Below, one piece after another: positions 1 to 11,844 of a DNA stretch of 64,000 nt (position 1 is its first letter; each line of letters begins with the position of its first letter). The DNA is from Citrobacter sp. JGM124 (lineage in GTDB: Bacteria > Pseudomonadota > Gammaproteobacteria > Enterobacterales > Enterobacteriaceae): contig NZ_JAERJD010000009.1 of the NCBI RefSeq assembly GCF_018257795.1, positions 1 to 64,000 on the forward strand, read 5' to 3'. A program made the translations under genes and the position numbers. Under the pieces are notes generated by a model that worked only from the letters and a program-made list of their open reading frames with translations, searched no databases and had not been told where the DNA came from.

Positions 1-3000
1 ACACGGGCCATAACGGTAATATCGGCCACTGCGACGTTGGTGCTGGTCAGGGTGATGGTTGTCTCGCCACTGGCGTTGGTGATGCCACTGGAGGTTGCAT
101 TCACCTCGGATTTGTCCGCCGTGGGGGTGACGGTCGCACCAGGCACCGGGTTGCCGTTACTGTCCTTCACCATTACCGTATAAGTAAATTTATTCGTGTC
201 GTTGGCGATTTTGCTGACGTCAGAGCCCTGTAGCACCACGCTCTCTACATGAGCCGTGGCGATGTTAGCAACAAATGTCATCTTTTTGGTCATGCTCCGC
301 CCGTTAACCGAGGCAGTAACGGTATAGTTATCTGCCTTAGTGCTGGTCACTAAAGCGGTCGCAATCCCCTGATCATCACTTTCGCCATTTACTGTGGTCA
401 ATATGGCACCAGTACTTACGCTAAATTCTACTGCCATGCCGGATACCGGGTTACCCTGCTTGTCAGTGACCGTTGCCTTCACGCCATTTGTTGCTTTGCC
501 ATCGGCAATAGCATTGTCAGGGGCAATGATTAAGTGGCTGTCAGTTATTTCGGCTGTGGCTTTATCTGCGCTTAATGTCACCTTCGGTGTTTGTGTACTG
601 GCCTGCTTACTGCCCGACATTACGGTGATGGTCGCGGTACCTGCTTTTGTGCCCGTCAGCGTTGCCAGATACACGCCAGGAGTCTGTTCGGCAAAGTTGC
701 TCACACTCACCTTATCCAGCCCGGTAATGACTGTACGCAGTGAACTTGCCACACCTGTGATTGGGTTACTGTTAATATCAACGAGAGTCAGCGTCAGGGA
801 AGAGGCCTCCAGCCCGCTGGCGATGATACTGTCTGGTGAGGCCGTCAGGGTAGATTTATCTGCAGCGATGTCGCCGGCAATAAAGCTGACTTTTTTATCG
901 GCATCAGTAACAACATTCTGTTCCGCTGTACTGGCGCTGACCATAATATTGGTGACAACTTGGGTACCACTTTGTAGTTTAACAGTAGCACTGCCGCTAT
1001 TGTCAGTCGGGGTGGTCGATGCTGATAATGTGACGCCCGGGAGATTCTTAGCCCAGAACACTGAGGTATCAGCCACGGCGTTGCCAAATTTATCCTGAAC
1101 CAGTGCGGTATAGGTGAAGTCATTTTTGATATCCGCTACTTTGGTCGTGGTGTTATCCATCAGCGTGACGTTACGTACCGCCGCTGTGGTACTGTCAGCC
1201 GTGAACGTCACTTTTGCCGTACTGGCATTGCCGTTATCCATGGTTGCAGTAATTTGCCCCTCACCAGCCACTTGGCTACGCAGTGTAACCGCTGCTTTTC
1301 CATCGAGTCCGGTAGTGACTGTCAGTTTACGGTTATCTCCATTACTACCACCAACGGGTGCTAATGTGGTGCCAGCTTTGCCTGCAGCATTGAGCAGGCC
1401 ATTAAGGCTAAAAGTAATGTTTTGATTGGTGAGTGGGGCGCCTTTGCCGTCAGTGACCATCCCGGTAATGGTATAACTATCACTGTCATTGGCAGGTAAG
1501 ATACGATCGCTTGGTGATAGCGTCAGGTTGCCTACTGTATTTTCGGAAGGTATGACGCCAATGATCGTTTCTGCCGTATTTGACTTATTGTCATGGTTAT
1601 CAGTGGCGATAGCGCTAATGGTGTAATTTTGTGCCGCATTGGCTCTCTGGCCAAACACATAGGCCGGCAGTGTCACCCGCAGCTCAGTGGGCGATATTTG
1701 CTGATAATGACCACCGCGTGCGGTGAGCAGCGGGTCAACACTCCAGCTGATGCTTTTCAGCCCATATTTAGCTTTTGATACCGTCAGGGTAACCGGCACG
1801 GTCTCTGCTGCCTGGGCGGTTGTTGTCGCAGGCAACGAAATGGTTATCAATTCCTGTTTACGGTACTGCATCACGATGTTGTAGTTACGATCAACAAAGT
1901 CATACTTGCTGCCCACCAGGCTGCGCATCAGACCAACAGCATCGGGATCGATTTGTCGCAACCAGGGCACGCCAAAGCGATAGGTGAAATCCACGCCGAC
2001 ATTGGTGGCGTTGGAGTCTCCAACAGAACGCTTGGCTGAGAGCGTCATCAGCGGGAACGGGGTGTAATCAATTCCTGCCGTGATCACCTGGGGGTTATCT
2101 TTAAGATCATCAGGACTGGCGCTTTCAGCCATCGACACGCCTTTGCCAAAATACTGCTCATACTTGAGACTGCCGCCAAAGTTAGGCCAGGAAGGCAGAT
2201 AGGCGTTGGCCCGTAAATCAAAGCCGTTGGCGGGGCGTTCGTCATAATCCTGCATTTCGCCAAGTTTGGACTGATGCCAGTTGGTCTGGCGGATATAGCC
2301 GTTGGCCGCCAGTTTTAAATAGTCCGTCCAGGCTTCGGTGCCGACACCGATACGTTTGTTTTCCCCGGTATAGTCATAGTCATAGAAACCGTTGATGCCC
2401 AGCATCCAGTCATTAATATACTGGCGGTAGCCAACCCCCAGGTTAACGGTATTGCGGTCTTGATTGGTGCGCATTCCCAACTGAGAGAACACCAGACTCT
2501 GGTCTGTTTCAGCCAGGGGAAGCAGCAGGTCACCGGATAAGTTTTTATGGTTCCCCAGTGATACCTTGGCGTTCCCGTACTGGTTAAGCCACTCATTAAC
2601 CTGCTGATTAATCAGGCCTTCCCCGATGCTCCGTGCATAATTAATTGTGGCATCGGTGGTGTTATCCTGGGATAACAGTGAGCCCATTTGTGAGGCCCCT
2701 GAGGCAAGTCGATTTTCCTGAGCGTCGTTGTCAGCTTTTTGTGGCAAGGCTGACGTAGTCTCAGCAGATGATGCTTGTGGCGAGGAAAGCGATGGCAGCC
2801 CGGTGACAGCAGGGGAGGGCACCGTGTCAGGTGTTTGCACATGAAAGTAATCGCTAAAATCCCGCGCGGGTACAGCGATATCTGACTGGGTACTGGTTGG
2901 GGCACTGACACTGGGCACGTTGGGTTGAGGTGAGGTCTGTGCCGGTGTCGCGTCATTCAGAATGAGTGCGTTAAGTCCCTGAATCGTATTTTGTATATCA

Positions 3001-3113
3001 GCAGGTTCGCTGGCGCGGGCTATCACGGGAAGCAATGATAATCCCGGCGTCAACAATTGTAGCCAGATAAGCAGGTAGGCAATACTCTTACGCAAGCGCA
3101 ATTTAGAGAACAT
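1..3113 (-). CDS. Inverse autotransporter adhesin (intimin/invasin family), C-terminus outside window
   Basis: The frame is open from ATG at 3113 to the window edge, about 1037 codons, so the C-terminus is missing. Residues 1–34 are a long signal peptide ending in ARA. After a Ser/Pro/Thr-rich linker comes the inverse-autotransporter beta-barrel at about 144–414 (start LLSQDNTTDATINYAR, later NGFYDYDYTGENKRIGVGTE, end VMQYRKQE). Then follow an Ig-like domain (about 415–520) and tandem Big_1-type Ig repeats: four complete and one partial, each about 95 residues, with the usual ASPDSI/ADG and GNPV patterns. By family knowledge the barrel sits in the outer membrane and exports the Ig stalk to the surface for adhesion. 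The absent C-terminus would hold further Ig repeats or a lectin-like tip, so the receptor cannot be inferred. I see no LysM domain. The upstream lipoprotein gene lies 89 bp away on the same strand. Confidence 0.93.
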   Translation of the reverse strand, partial: MFSKLRLRKSIAYLLIWLQLLTPGLSLLPVIARASEPADIQNTIQGLNALILNDATPAQTSPQPNVPSVSAPTSTQSDIAVPARDFSDYFHVQTPDTVPSPAVTGLPSLSSPQASSAETTSALPQKADNDAQENRLASGASQMGSLLSQDNTTDATINYARSIGEGLINQQVNEWLNQYGNAKVSLGNHKNLSGDLLLPLAETDQSLVFSQLGMRTNQDRNTVNLGVGYRQYINDWMLGINGFYDYDYTGENKRIGVGTEAWTDYLKLAANGYIRQTNWHQSKLGEMQDYDERPANGFDLRANAYLPSWPNFGGSLKYEQYFGKGVSMAESASPDDLKDNPQVITAGIDYTPFPLMTLSAKRSVGDSNATNVGVDFTYRFGVPWLRQIDPDAVGLMRSLVGSKYDFVDRNYNIVMQYRKQELITISLPATTTAQAAETVPVTLTVSKAKYGLKSISWSVDPLLTARGGHYQQISPTELRVTLPAYVFGQRANAAQNYTISAIATDNHDNKSNTAETIIGVIPSENTVGNLTLSPSDRILPANDSDSYTITGMVTDGKGAPLTNQNITFSLNGLLNAAGKAGTTLAPVGGSNGDNRKLTVTTGLDGKAAVTLRSQVAGEGQITATMDNGNASTAKVTFTADSTTAAVRNVTLMDNTTTKVADIKNDFTYTALVQDKFGNAVADTSVFWAKNLPGVTLSASTTPTDNSGSATVKLQSGTQVVTNIMVSASTAEQNVVTDADKKVSFIAGDIAADKSTLTASPDSIIASGLEASSLTLTLVDINSNPITGVASSLRTVITGLDKVSVSNFAEQTPGVYLATLTGTKAGTATITVMSGSKQASTQTPKVTLSADKATAEITDSHLIIAPDNAIADGKATNGVKATVTDKQGNPVSGMAVEFSVSTGAILTTVNGESDDQGIATALVTSTKADNYTVTASVNGRSMTKKMTFVANIATAHVESVVLQGSDVSKIANDTNKFTYTVMVKDSNGNPVPGATVTPTADKSEVNATSSGITNASGETTITLTSTNVAVADITVMAR

Positions 3114-3202
3114 AACAGTCACTCATTCCATTGAGAGAAAAATACTTAGCAAGAGATAATGGTCACATTATCTCTTATCATCTTTGTCTGATTCAGAAAG
3201 TT

Positions 3203-3613
3203 TTAGATATTGCTTAGTGCATTGATTTTTTGCTGAATAACCTGGAATCCGGCGTAGTTGACTTCGGAACACAGCGTATTCAGCTTCATATCCAGCGTAT
3301 TGGTATACACACGCTTGGCATCACCATTCATGATGTTTTTATTGGTATTCAGGAAGTTATAACCATCACCGATCTGGATGTAGTCACGGGAATACTTCTG
3401 ATATTTATTGTCACCTGCCTGACGCAGGAAATTGAAATGGTCGACACAGGGGTTATTGCTCGATGCCACCGAATTGACGGGTACAATACGGCTATTATTC
3501 TGGGCATACTTTATTGTGGGGGCAGGACTTTGCTTAGTAGTATTTTTTGCCATATTTGTTGAGCATGCAGCCAGGAACATGACGGATAAAAGAGGTATGG
3601 TACGTAATAACAT
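3203..3613 (-). CDS. Small lipoprotein of unknown function, upstream of the adhesin
   Basis: A 136-residue protein with a clear lipoprotein signal: short n-region, hydrophobic stretch and lipobox LAAC, giving lipidation at Cys17. The mature part is hydrophilic, with two further Cys residues (in NNPCVDHF and LNTLCSEV) that could form a disulfide in the periplasm. GGAG sits before the ATG at 3613. It lies 89 bp upstream of the inverse autotransporter on the same strand with no obvious terminator between, so the two may be co-transcribed and this protein may assist adhesin biogenesis. That role is inference; I do not recognise the family. Confidence 0.75.
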   Translation of the reverse strand: MLLRTIPLLSVMFLAACSTNMAKNTTKQSPAPTIKYAQNNSRIVPVNSVASSNNPCVDHFNFLRQAGDNKYQKYSRDYIQIGDGYNFLNTNKNIMNGDAKRVYTNTLDMKLNTLCSEVNYAGFQVIQQKINALSNI

Positions 3614-4784
3614 AAGAACTCCATATGAAACATAGGGCTAAAAAAATATTTATAGCACTGACTACCGTGCCGGCATGAACGGTAGTTTTATTCTGGAAGA
3701 TCAGTTTCTGTAGGAGGAACGTTGCTATAAGAGGGATCGGATAACACAGGCATGCATGATTTAAATAACATATTTGCCAAAGTTATCAATGCAGAACAAA
3801 AAAATTTAGCCGAATCCATTACAGCGTATTGAAACATCATCATCCCTGATAAAACTGCCGTGTAGTTTACGAATAATCGCGATTGTCAGACCGTGATTTT
3901 GTGGAAGAGTAACAGAATAGTTCCATACAGTAAATACAGCCAATAAATAGAATATATGTGAACGATGAGTGAGTTTTTAATGATTCTCTAATAATCTTCC
4001 TGATAAAGAGATGTTTTATATCAAATTCAGGTGTGAGCTGCTTCTGTAACCAACTGAAAATGTTTGATTATTTTAAATGATAAGACCTCCGACCTGTTAT
4101 TTGATGTTTGTTATTTGTTATTAATACGAATGCTTTGAGAGTATTTAGCAAAAAATAATAGTGTCAAGATACAATGTTCGGCTGTTACCGTTAGTGTTTA
4201 TAAATCCTGATTCTTATGAATATTATAAGTATGTATTTGGAAATTACTGGTTGTTTGTGGTTGAGTAATAACTCTAAAGTCTGGTTAAATATTGGGTGAG
4301 GGAGCAGGCAATTAAAATTATAATTCTGGTTGTCATTTCTGAGGTTTTTTTTAACACCAGCATTGATAATCAGAAATATGGTCGGTATTTATCTGTGGCT
4401 ATTATTATGAGTTTTTTGAATGCAGGCAGATTATTTCTGACGGTGGCAGCCCGCCCTGTGCTGGGGGGGCGCAGAATCACGGTACTGGACATATACAACA
4501 GGGGGCGTATCACAGGATTTACTGGTGTCTCGCTGAGGCTCCGGGAAAGTCAAAACCTGCGCTCTTGATTATGGTGATAAACCGGAAAGTATGGCAAAAA
4601 CCATTTTTTTTCCAGTGGGGGCCGTTCAGCATGCTACTGACATTTTTATTCATGCAGCAGTCTGTACAAAACAGCGATTCGGGCAATCGACGATATATGT
4701 AGTGTAAAAAAGTTAAATTAAATGTGAAACCTTTCCCCGCACAACTTGTGTAGACTTGATTGATAATCATCGGGGAATCTATCC
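3614..4784. other. 1.17-kb AT-rich intergenic region between adhesin and two-component operons
   Basis: No gene I can support. A plus-strand 90-codon open frame at 4296–4568 has mixed composition and no recognisable motif. The left part probably carries the promoter of the lipoprotein/adhesin operon and the right end that of the response regulator. AT-rich spacers of this kind are typical upstream of horizontally acquired surface-protein genes. Confidence 0.5.
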
Positions 4785-5498
4785 ATGAGTGAATCAAAGA
4801 AAATATTAATCGTCGAAGATGACGAAAATATCGCTGAATTACTGCTGTTACATCTCAGCAAAGAAGGCTTTGAAGTCACCCATTGCTCAGAGGGTCATCA
4901 AGGCATTGAGCATGTTAAACATGGCGGTTTTGATGCCTTAATTCTCGATTTGATGCTGCCCGGCGTAGACGGGCTGGAGATCTGCCGTTTTGCCAGAACT
5001 CTCACCCGTTATACCCCGATCATTATTATCAGCGCTCGTTCCAGTGAAACTCAGCGTGTACTGGGGCTTGAACTGGGTGCGGATGACTATCTGGCTAAAC
5101 CTTTTTCCATGCTGGAACTGGTGGCGAGGGTCAAAGCCCTTTTTCGTCGCCAGAAGGCCATGAGCCAGGATTTACATCTGGAGTCTGGTTTTCTCTGTGT
5201 GGCGGGATTGTCTATTGATCCCCTGGGGAGAACAGTACACCTGAATCAGCAACCGATAGAGCTGACACCACGGGAATTCGATTTACTTTACTATTTTGCC
5301 CGGCATCCTGAGGCGGTATTCTCCCGGCTTGATTTGCTTAATAATGTGTGGGGATATCAGCACGAAGGCTACGAGCATACGGTAAATACTCATATCAACC
5401 GTCTGCGTATCAAGATTGAAGCCAATCCCGCTGAACCAGACTTTATTCGTACTGTATGGGGTAAAGGTTATAAGTTTTCCCCCGGACCCCGTGAGTGA
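4785..5498 (+). CDS. OmpR/PhoB-family response regulator
   Basis: A 237-residue two-domain regulator. The receiver domain (about 5–118) has the acidic pair ED11/D12, phospho-acceptor Asp55 (ALILDLMLPG) and Lys105 (DYLAKPF). The C-terminal winged-helix DNA-binding domain (about 135–232) contains LTPREFDLLYYFARHPEAVF and the TVNTHINRLRIKIE recognition region ending in VWGKGYKF. The paired kinase gene starts 3 bp after the stop, so the two form one operon. Family knowledge: phosphorylation by the kinase changes dimerisation and promoter binding. The signal and regulon are unknown; neither gene matches a named E. coli system I can assign. Confidence 0.95.
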   Translation: MSESKKILIVEDDENIAELLLLHLSKEGFEVTHCSEGHQGIEHVKHGGFDALILDLMLPGVDGLEICRFARTLTRYTPIIIISARSSETQRVLGLELGADDYLAKPFSMLELVARVKALFRRQKAMSQDLHLESGFLCVAGLSIDPLGRTVHLNQQPIELTPREFDLLYYFARHPEAVFSRLDLLNNVWGYQHEGYEHTVNTHINRLRIKIEANPAEPDFIRTVWGKGYKFSPGPRE

Positions 5499-5501
5499 CT
5501 T

Positions 5502-6968
5502 ATGCGCTATTTGACACTGTCCCGCCGTCTTACTCTGACTTTTGCCACATTGCTGCTTACCGCTTGCGTATTGCTGGGTTGGTTACAGGTACAAACCAGT
5601 ACCCAGTATAGCCAGTCGGTGATCCAGCAATTATCCAGTAATCTGGCGCAACATATTAATCAGACCTACCCATTATTAGGACAGGAGGGGCTGAATAAAG
5701 TATTGCTCCATAAACTGTTCGATAACTTGATGGAAGTGAATCCCAGTGTTGAGGTTTACTTACTGGATAAACAGGGAAACATCATTGGTGATGCCGCCCC
5801 AGAGGGGCATATTAAACGTCACCTCGTTAATCTTGAACCGTTAAAACGCGCTATGGCGGGTGACCCGTTCCCGTTATATGGGGATGATCCCCGTAGCTTG
5901 AATGGACAAAAAGTCTTCAGCGTCGCCCCAATGTTACGCAATGGTCAAGTTGATGGTTACCTGTACGTTATTCTGCTCGGTGAAAAGTATAATTATCTGG
6001 CCCGGGATGCTCAGTTCGATACCATTCTCACTATCAGCTTGTTGTTGATAGCCGTGATTGGCCTGTCCGGTCTGGTGATGGGAGCGCTTGCATTTCGTTG
6101 GGTAACACGCCCCCTCAGACAGTTATCACGTCAGGTTAAAGCACTTGAAACAGGGGGGATGAACGAAATGCAGGCCATGGCAGCCTTACCGCTGACGGTC
6201 AAAAACGATGCAGACGAACTGTATCAGTTGCGTCAGGGCGTGATTTTAATGGCTCGACGCATCTCCGAGCAGTGGCATAGCCTGACGCAACAAGATCAAC
6301 TACGGCGAGAGTTTATCGCTAACATCTCTCATGATTTACGTACTCCACTAACATCACTGCATGGTTATCTGGAGAGCTTGTCAGTGATGTCAGCCACGCT
6401 CAGTGAAGCAGAAAAGAAACGTTATCTTGATATTGCCCTGGCACAAAGCCAAAAGGTCGGCCTACTGGCTCAGTCGCTATTTGAGCTGGCACGGCTGGAA
6501 TACGGCGTGGTTAAACCCGTGAAAGAGCCTTTTTCTGTGGGGGAACTGCTCCAGGATGTGTATCAGAAATTTGAACTGGTGGCCCATACCCACCAAATTC
6601 AGCTACTGGCAGATATTCAGCCAAAACTACCGATAATTTATGCAGATGTCAGCATGATCGAACGGGTACTGACAAATCTTCTGGATAATGCTATTCGCCA
6701 CACTCCGGATCAGGGTAATGTTCATGTGCGCCTCTGGCTTGCCGATGATCAGCTTATGGTGGAGGTGAGCGACAGTGGGCCGGGTATACCGCCAATCTTG
6801 AAAGAGGGGCTATTTATCCGCCCCTCAATAGGTAATGTGTCACGCCGTACTGAAGGTGGGCTGGGACTGATGATTGTGCGTCAAATGCTCCAGCTACACG
6901 GTAGTGACATCAGGCTGGTGGAGCTCCCCGGGCGGGGTGCCAGCTTCCATTTCGGTTTACCGTTATAA
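5502..6968 (+). CDS. Membrane sensor histidine kinase
   Basis: A 488-residue kinase. Transmembrane helix 1 is at about 11–30, a periplasmic sensor segment of about 140 residues follows, helix 2 is at about 174–198, then a HAMP linker (FRWVTRPLRQLSRQVKALE). The H-box is ANISHDLRTPLTS with the phosphorylated His277. The N-box (LTNLLDNAIRHTP), G1 (VSDSGPGIPP) and G2 (GGLGLMIVRQ) motifs of the ATPase domain are all present, so the enzyme looks intact. It autophosphorylates and passes the phosphate to the response regulator encoded 3 bp upstream. The periplasmic domain is not one I recognise, so the stimulus is unknown. Confidence 0.94.
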   Translation: MRYLTLSRRLTLTFATLLLTACVLLGWLQVQTSTQYSQSVIQQLSSNLAQHINQTYPLLGQEGLNKVLLHKLFDNLMEVNPSVEVYLLDKQGNIIGDAAPEGHIKRHLVNLEPLKRAMAGDPFPLYGDDPRSLNGQKVFSVAPMLRNGQVDGYLYVILLGEKYNYLARDAQFDTILTISLLLIAVIGLSGLVMGALAFRWVTRPLRQLSRQVKALETGGMNEMQAMAALPLTVKNDADELYQLRQGVILMARRISEQWHSLTQQDQLRREFIANISHDLRTPLTSLHGYLESLSVMSATLSEAEKKRYLDIALAQSQKVGLLAQSLFELARLEYGVVKPVKEPFSVGELLQDVYQKFELVAHTHQIQLLADIQPKLPIIYADVSMIERVLTNLLDNAIRHTPDQGNVHVRLWLADDQLMVEVSDSGPGIPPILKEGLFIRPSIGNVSRRTEGGLGLMIVRQMLQLHGSDIRLVELPGRGASFHFGLPL

Positions 6969-7004
6969 AGGATAAAAGGGCGCTAAAAGGCGACCCTGCT
7001 GCAA

Positions 7005-8450
<1,446 letters not shown>

Positions 8451-8603
8451 TCACAGAAAATACCTGAAATAATGATTTAGATTAATCATTAAGACGTAAA
8501 GTTAATAGTCTCTGAGCTGAGTCTAACAAATGAGAGCGATTTGTCACGATATAACAAAATAGATAAAATGTGATTTGTCACAATAAAAAAACAGTGTGTT
8601 TTT

Positions 8604-9332
8604 TTATGCTATTTTTATCGCCAGCCGACGCCCTATTGTTTCTAAAATATAAATAACGGGGATCTGCGTGGTGATGTCATAAGCATCGCTGACACGCATT
8701 GGGGGAATATGCCATGACAAATTAAAGTCGGCCAGTTTTGCCAGGGATGAGTTTTCATGGCTGGTTATGGACATCACCTTGCAGTGATGCAGGCTGAACT
8801 GGCTGGCAAAACGCAAAATTTCTTCTGTTTCACCGGAGACAGAAAGCATAATTGCCAGTGCATTATTAGCCATGTCACGGGTCACTGGAAAATAAGGATC
8901 ATCAATATGGTTACTGAATTTACCGACATTGGAAAAAAAACGAGCGCCGTATTTAGCCAGGGCCCCAGAAGTTCCTACGCCAATAAAGACAATACGCTCT
9001 GAACTACAAATAATATCAACAGCACGATCAATTAAATCGTCAAATTCACTGTTGTTGGTTCCTTTGAAAAAACTGATTATTTCACTGCTACCAAAATTAA
9101 CCGGTTGAATACTATTTTGTTCAAGATACAATTTAAAGCGTACTCGAAATTCAGAGTATCCTGAGCAATTGAGTTTACGGCAAAAGCGTAACACAGTGGT
9201 GGTTGACACCTCAGCAGCATCCGCCAGTTCACGGATAGTCATGTACATCACTTTATCTTTATTTTTAATGACGTACTGATAGACCCTCATTTCCAGGCCA
9301 TTCAAACGGGTAATAGTGGTGTGCGTAAACAT
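8604..9332 (-). CDS. MurR/RpiR-family transcriptional regulator (HTH + SIS)
   Basis: A 242-residue protein with an N-terminal HTH_6 domain (about 1–75; MTIRELADAAEVSTTTVLRFCRKLN) and a C-terminal SIS sugar-phosphate-binding domain (about 95–235; ERIVFIGVGTSGALAKYGARFF, and MLSVSGETEEIL). Family knowledge: such proteins sense phosphosugars and control sugar-use genes. It lies 165 bp upstream of bglA on the same strand, which suggests it controls bglA in response to a 6-phosphoglucoside or a related sugar phosphate. E. coli K-12 does not, to my knowledge, have this gene at this place, so it is a lineage-specific addition. Confidence 0.9.
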   Translation of the reverse strand: MFTHTTITRLNGLEMRVYQYVIKNKDKVMYMTIRELADAAEVSTTTVLRFCRKLNCSGYSEFRVRFKLYLEQNSIQPVNFGSSEIISFFKGTNNSEFDDLIDRAVDIICSSERIVFIGVGTSGALAKYGARFFSNVGKFSNHIDDPYFPVTRDMANNALAIMLSVSGETEEILRFASQFSLHHCKVMSITSHENSSLAKLADFNLSWHIPPMRVSDAYDITTQIPVIYILETIGRRLAIKIA

Positions 9333-9646
9333 ACTCTTTTCCTGCCGCTATAAATTCACGGGTAACAGACCGTCCAGCCTGCTCCGTTATTCCTGTGCTA
9401 ATTATCACTGAGTTTCAACATATTGCCACAGTTCTGTTCATTCTTGCGCGTGCGTCGTGAAAGCGGCTCGTTTTCGGTATGGGGCATCATATCGACTGAA
9501 AAGCAGGCTGCAGAGAGACCCACAGGCAGGAAGCGAGCACTGCTTTAGCAGCAAAATATTTATTTTAGCTTACACGTGTTCACTGAAATCATTCTCAGTT
9601 AGGATAGGTATGCATCATCATTCTATTTCTCAACAGGAGGAGCTCG
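9333..9646. other. Intergenic region between RpiR-type regulator and trhA
   Basis: A 314-bp divergent spacer with no credible gene; a 66-codon frame at 9457–9657 has no family features. It should hold the promoters of both flanking genes. A strong ribosome-binding site, CAGGAGGAG, ends 6 bp before the trhA ATG. Confidence 0.6.
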
Positions 9647-10300
9647 ATGGTTCGTAAACCACTTGTCGCTCATGGGTATTCATTAGCCGAGGAGGTGGCT
9701 AATAGCATCAGCCATGGCATAGGGCTGGTATTTGGCATTGTCGGGCTGGTACTGCTACTGGTTCAGGCAGTAGAAACGAATGCCAGTACTACGGCCATTA
9801 CCAGTTATAGCCTCTATGGCGGGAGTATGATTTTACTGTTTCTGGCTTCCACGCTTTATCATGCCATTCCCCATGCCCGTGCTAAACGCTGGTTAAAGCT
9901 CTTTGACCACTGTGCTATCTATCTTCTTATCGCCGGGACCTATACACCATTTCTGTTGGTAGGGTTAAATTCCCCCCTGGCAAAAGGGTTGATGGTCGTT
10001 ATCTGGAGCCTGGCATTGGTGGGTATTTTGTTCAAGCTGACAATTGCACACCGTTTTAAAGTGCTTTCCCTGGTAACCTACCTGCTGATGGGCTGGCTAT
10101 CTTTGGTGGTTATTTATCAAATGGCGATCAAGCTGGCGCCAGGCAGTGTCACGTTACTGGCCGCCGGGGGAGTTGTTTACTCTTTGGGGGTTATTTTTTA
10201 TGTCAGCAAACGTATCCCATACAATCATGCTATTTGGCATGGGTTTGTACTCGGTGGCAGTGTCTGCCACTTCTTCGCTATTTATCTCTACCTGTTTTAA
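9647..10300 (+). CDS. trhA: TrhA/YqfA, hemolysin III (PAQR) family membrane protein
   Basis: A 217-residue integral membrane protein with about seven hydrophobic segments, starting [25 protein letters not shown] and carrying the family His/Asp residues in [32 protein letters not shown] and [19 protein letters not shown]. It belongs to the hemolysin III / progestin-and-adipoQ-receptor family; in E. coli TrhA affects membrane energetics and fatty-acid homeostasis. Despite the family name it need not be a haemolysin. The start at 9647 is fixed by a very strong Shine-Dalgarno sequence. A hairpin terminator follows the stop, shared with convergent ygfZ. Confidence 0.92.
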   Translation: MVRKPLVAHGYSLAEEVANSISHGIGLVFGIVGLVLLLVQAVETNASTTAITSYSLYGGSMILLFLASTLYHAIPHARAKRWLKLFDHCAIYLLIAGTYTPFLLVGLNSPLAKGLMVVIWSLALVGILFKLTIAHRFKVLSLVTYLLMGWLSLVVIYQMAIKLAPGSVTLLAAGGVVYSLGVIFYVSKRIPYNHAIWHGFVLGGSVCHFFAIYLYLF

Positions 10301-10301
10301 A

Positions 10302-10333
10302 CCAGTATCGCCCCAGGAATGGGGCGATACTGG
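10302..10333. terminator. Bidirectional hairpin terminator between trhA and ygfZ
   Basis: A perfect 13-bp inverted repeat CCAGTATCGCCCC / GGGGCGATACTGG with a 6-nt loop sits immediately after trhA and just before the end of convergent ygfZ. The stem is strong; the U-tract is weak on both sides. Confidence 0.8.
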
Positions 10334-10339
10334 ATATTG

Positions 10340-11326
10340 TTATGCTTCTGTCAGGCTATAAGGCAGAGGGATAATCGCTAATGTGCCAGTCGTATCATCA
10401 CGTACTCGCAACACAGCATCTTCGGCCAGATCATTGTTCATCACAGCCTGAACCCAGACCTGGCCATCATCCCGTTGAATTGCTGCCAGTATCGTACCGG
10501 TCCGACGCCAGTTTTCCCCTAGTTGTAGTTCGAGATCTTCACCCGCGGTCGGTACTCGTCCCGCCTGACCGGCGAGGGTCCAGAGTGCGCGCTTATTGGC
10601 TCCGCGGAATTTCGCGCGCGCAACCATCTCTTGCCCGGTGTAGCAGCCTTTTTTAAAGCTAATACCATTCAGTGCCTGAATATTTGTCGCCTGAGGGAGA
10701 AACTGATCACTATTCACACTATCAATGACAGGCAATCCGGCTTCAATATCCAGTGCCAGCCACTGCTGACTATCTCTGAACTGAGCTTTTTCTGTGAGTT
10801 CTTCAGTAAGCGCTTTAGCATCAGTGGGGGCCATGACAAGTAGAAACCGTTCAGCGGGGCTGTTTAACCATAAAACAGAGGTAGTCCCGGACTGGACAAC
10901 AGGTGTTTGTTCATCAGGTAATTGTTCAAAAAAAGGAGCCAGGCTTTCTCGCGCTTGTTGGCCAGCAACACCCAGCAGTACGCTTTCGTCATCGGGAACA
11001 ATAGTCACTTTTGAGAATACTGAATATTTTTTCAACTCAGTCAGCTGAGTATCGCGCACGCTGCGACGTAGAATAAAGGCAAAGCCTGGGTTACGATGAA
11101 ACAGGCGTAAGTTACTCCACATCTTTCCCTTGGCATCACAATGCGCACACAGGACTTGCTGGGACTCGGCCAACAGAGCGACATCTGCAGTGACCTGACC
11201 TTGAAGATATTTTTCCGCATCAGCCCCCGTTACGCAGGTCAGTGCCCAGTCGTTTAATGTCATCAGTGTCAGTGGTAATTCACCGGCAGCAACAGGTGTA
11301 TATGCGGGACATGGTGTAAGAGACAT
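10340..11326 (-). CDS. ygfZ: YgfZ, folate-dependent tRNA-modifying / Fe-S maintenance protein
   Basis: A 328-residue member of the GcvT/YgfZ (COG0354) family, close to the 326 residues of E. coli YgfZ. The diagnostic motif [10 protein letters not shown] is present with its essential cysteine at position 228. Family knowledge: it binds tetrahydrofolate and supports activity of iron-sulfur enzymes such as MiaB. It is transcribed away from sdhE, as in E. coli, and its end faces the trhA terminator. ATG at 11326 fits the family start. Confidence 0.94.
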   Translation of the reverse strand: MSLTPCPAYTPVAAGELPLTLMTLNDWALTCVTGADAEKYLQGQVTADVALLAESQQVLCAHCDAKGKMWSNLRLFHRNPGFAFILRRSVRDTQLTELKKYSVFSKVTIVPDDESVLLGVAGQQARESLAPFFEQLPDEQTPVVQSGTTSVLWLNSPAERFLLVMAPTDAKALTEELTEKAQFRDSQQWLALDIEAGLPVIDSVNSDQFLPQATNIQALNGISFKKGCYTGQEMVARAKFRGANKRALWTLAGQAGRVPTAGEDLELQLGENWRRTGTILAAIQRDDGQVWVQAVMNNDLAEDAVLRVRDDTTGTLAIIPLPYSLTEA

Positions 11327-11577
11327 AGAGTGAACCCCAGATTGTCAAACAGGTTATTTGGCCCATGGTAAAATAGCACCAGGGCAATGCAAGTAGTTTA
11401 ATAGTGCTATTTGTGCGTTTACGCAGGACTTCGTATACATAAGATAATTTGTAGTCAGCTCACACACCAATTTCGATAAGACTCGCATAAGGCAATATTC
11501 TCAACATCATTGAGATAAAAACACGTTACACTAATAGCAGGATGTCTCTTACCAGAGAGCTAAACAGGACAGAATAC

Positions 11578-11844
11578 ATGGATATCTTTAATAAAGCCCG
11601 TATCCACTGGGCATGTCGGCGTGGGATGCGTGAACTCGACATTTCGATCATGCCTTTCTTTGAGCATGAGTATGACACTTTAAGTGATTCGGACAAACAG
11701 GTCTTTGTTCGGCTTCTGGAGTGTGATGATCCGGACCTTTTCAACTGGCTGATGAATCACGGTTCACCCGATGATACGGACCTCCAGCGCATGGTTGCCT
11801 TGATTCAAACACGGAATAAAGAACGTGGCCCTGTGGCAATCTGA
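11578..11844 (+). CDS. sdhE: SdhE (YgfY), succinate dehydrogenase flavinylation factor
   Basis: An 88-residue protein, the same length as E. coli SdhE when started at ATG 11578 ([16 protein letters not shown]). An earlier in-frame ATG at 11542 would add 12 non-conserved residues and is rejected. The conserved RGxxE motif (RRGMRELD), which contacts the flavoprotein, is intact, as is [14 protein letters not shown]. It promotes covalent FAD attachment to SdhA and FrdA in the cytoplasm. The 20-bp overlap with ygfX indicates co-translation. Confidence 0.93.
   Translation: MDIFNKARIHWACRRGMRELDISIMPFFEHEYDTLSDSDKQVFVRLLECDDPDLFNWLMNHGSPDDTDLQRMVALIQTRNKERGPVAI

Noticed and set aside
4296-4568. 90-codon plus-strand frame in the spacer before the response regulator
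   Set aside because: No ribosome-binding site, no recognisable motif and composition unlike neighbouring genes.
9457-9657. 66-codon frame overlapping the trhA start
   Set aside because: It runs into trhA in another frame and has no ribosome-binding site or motif.
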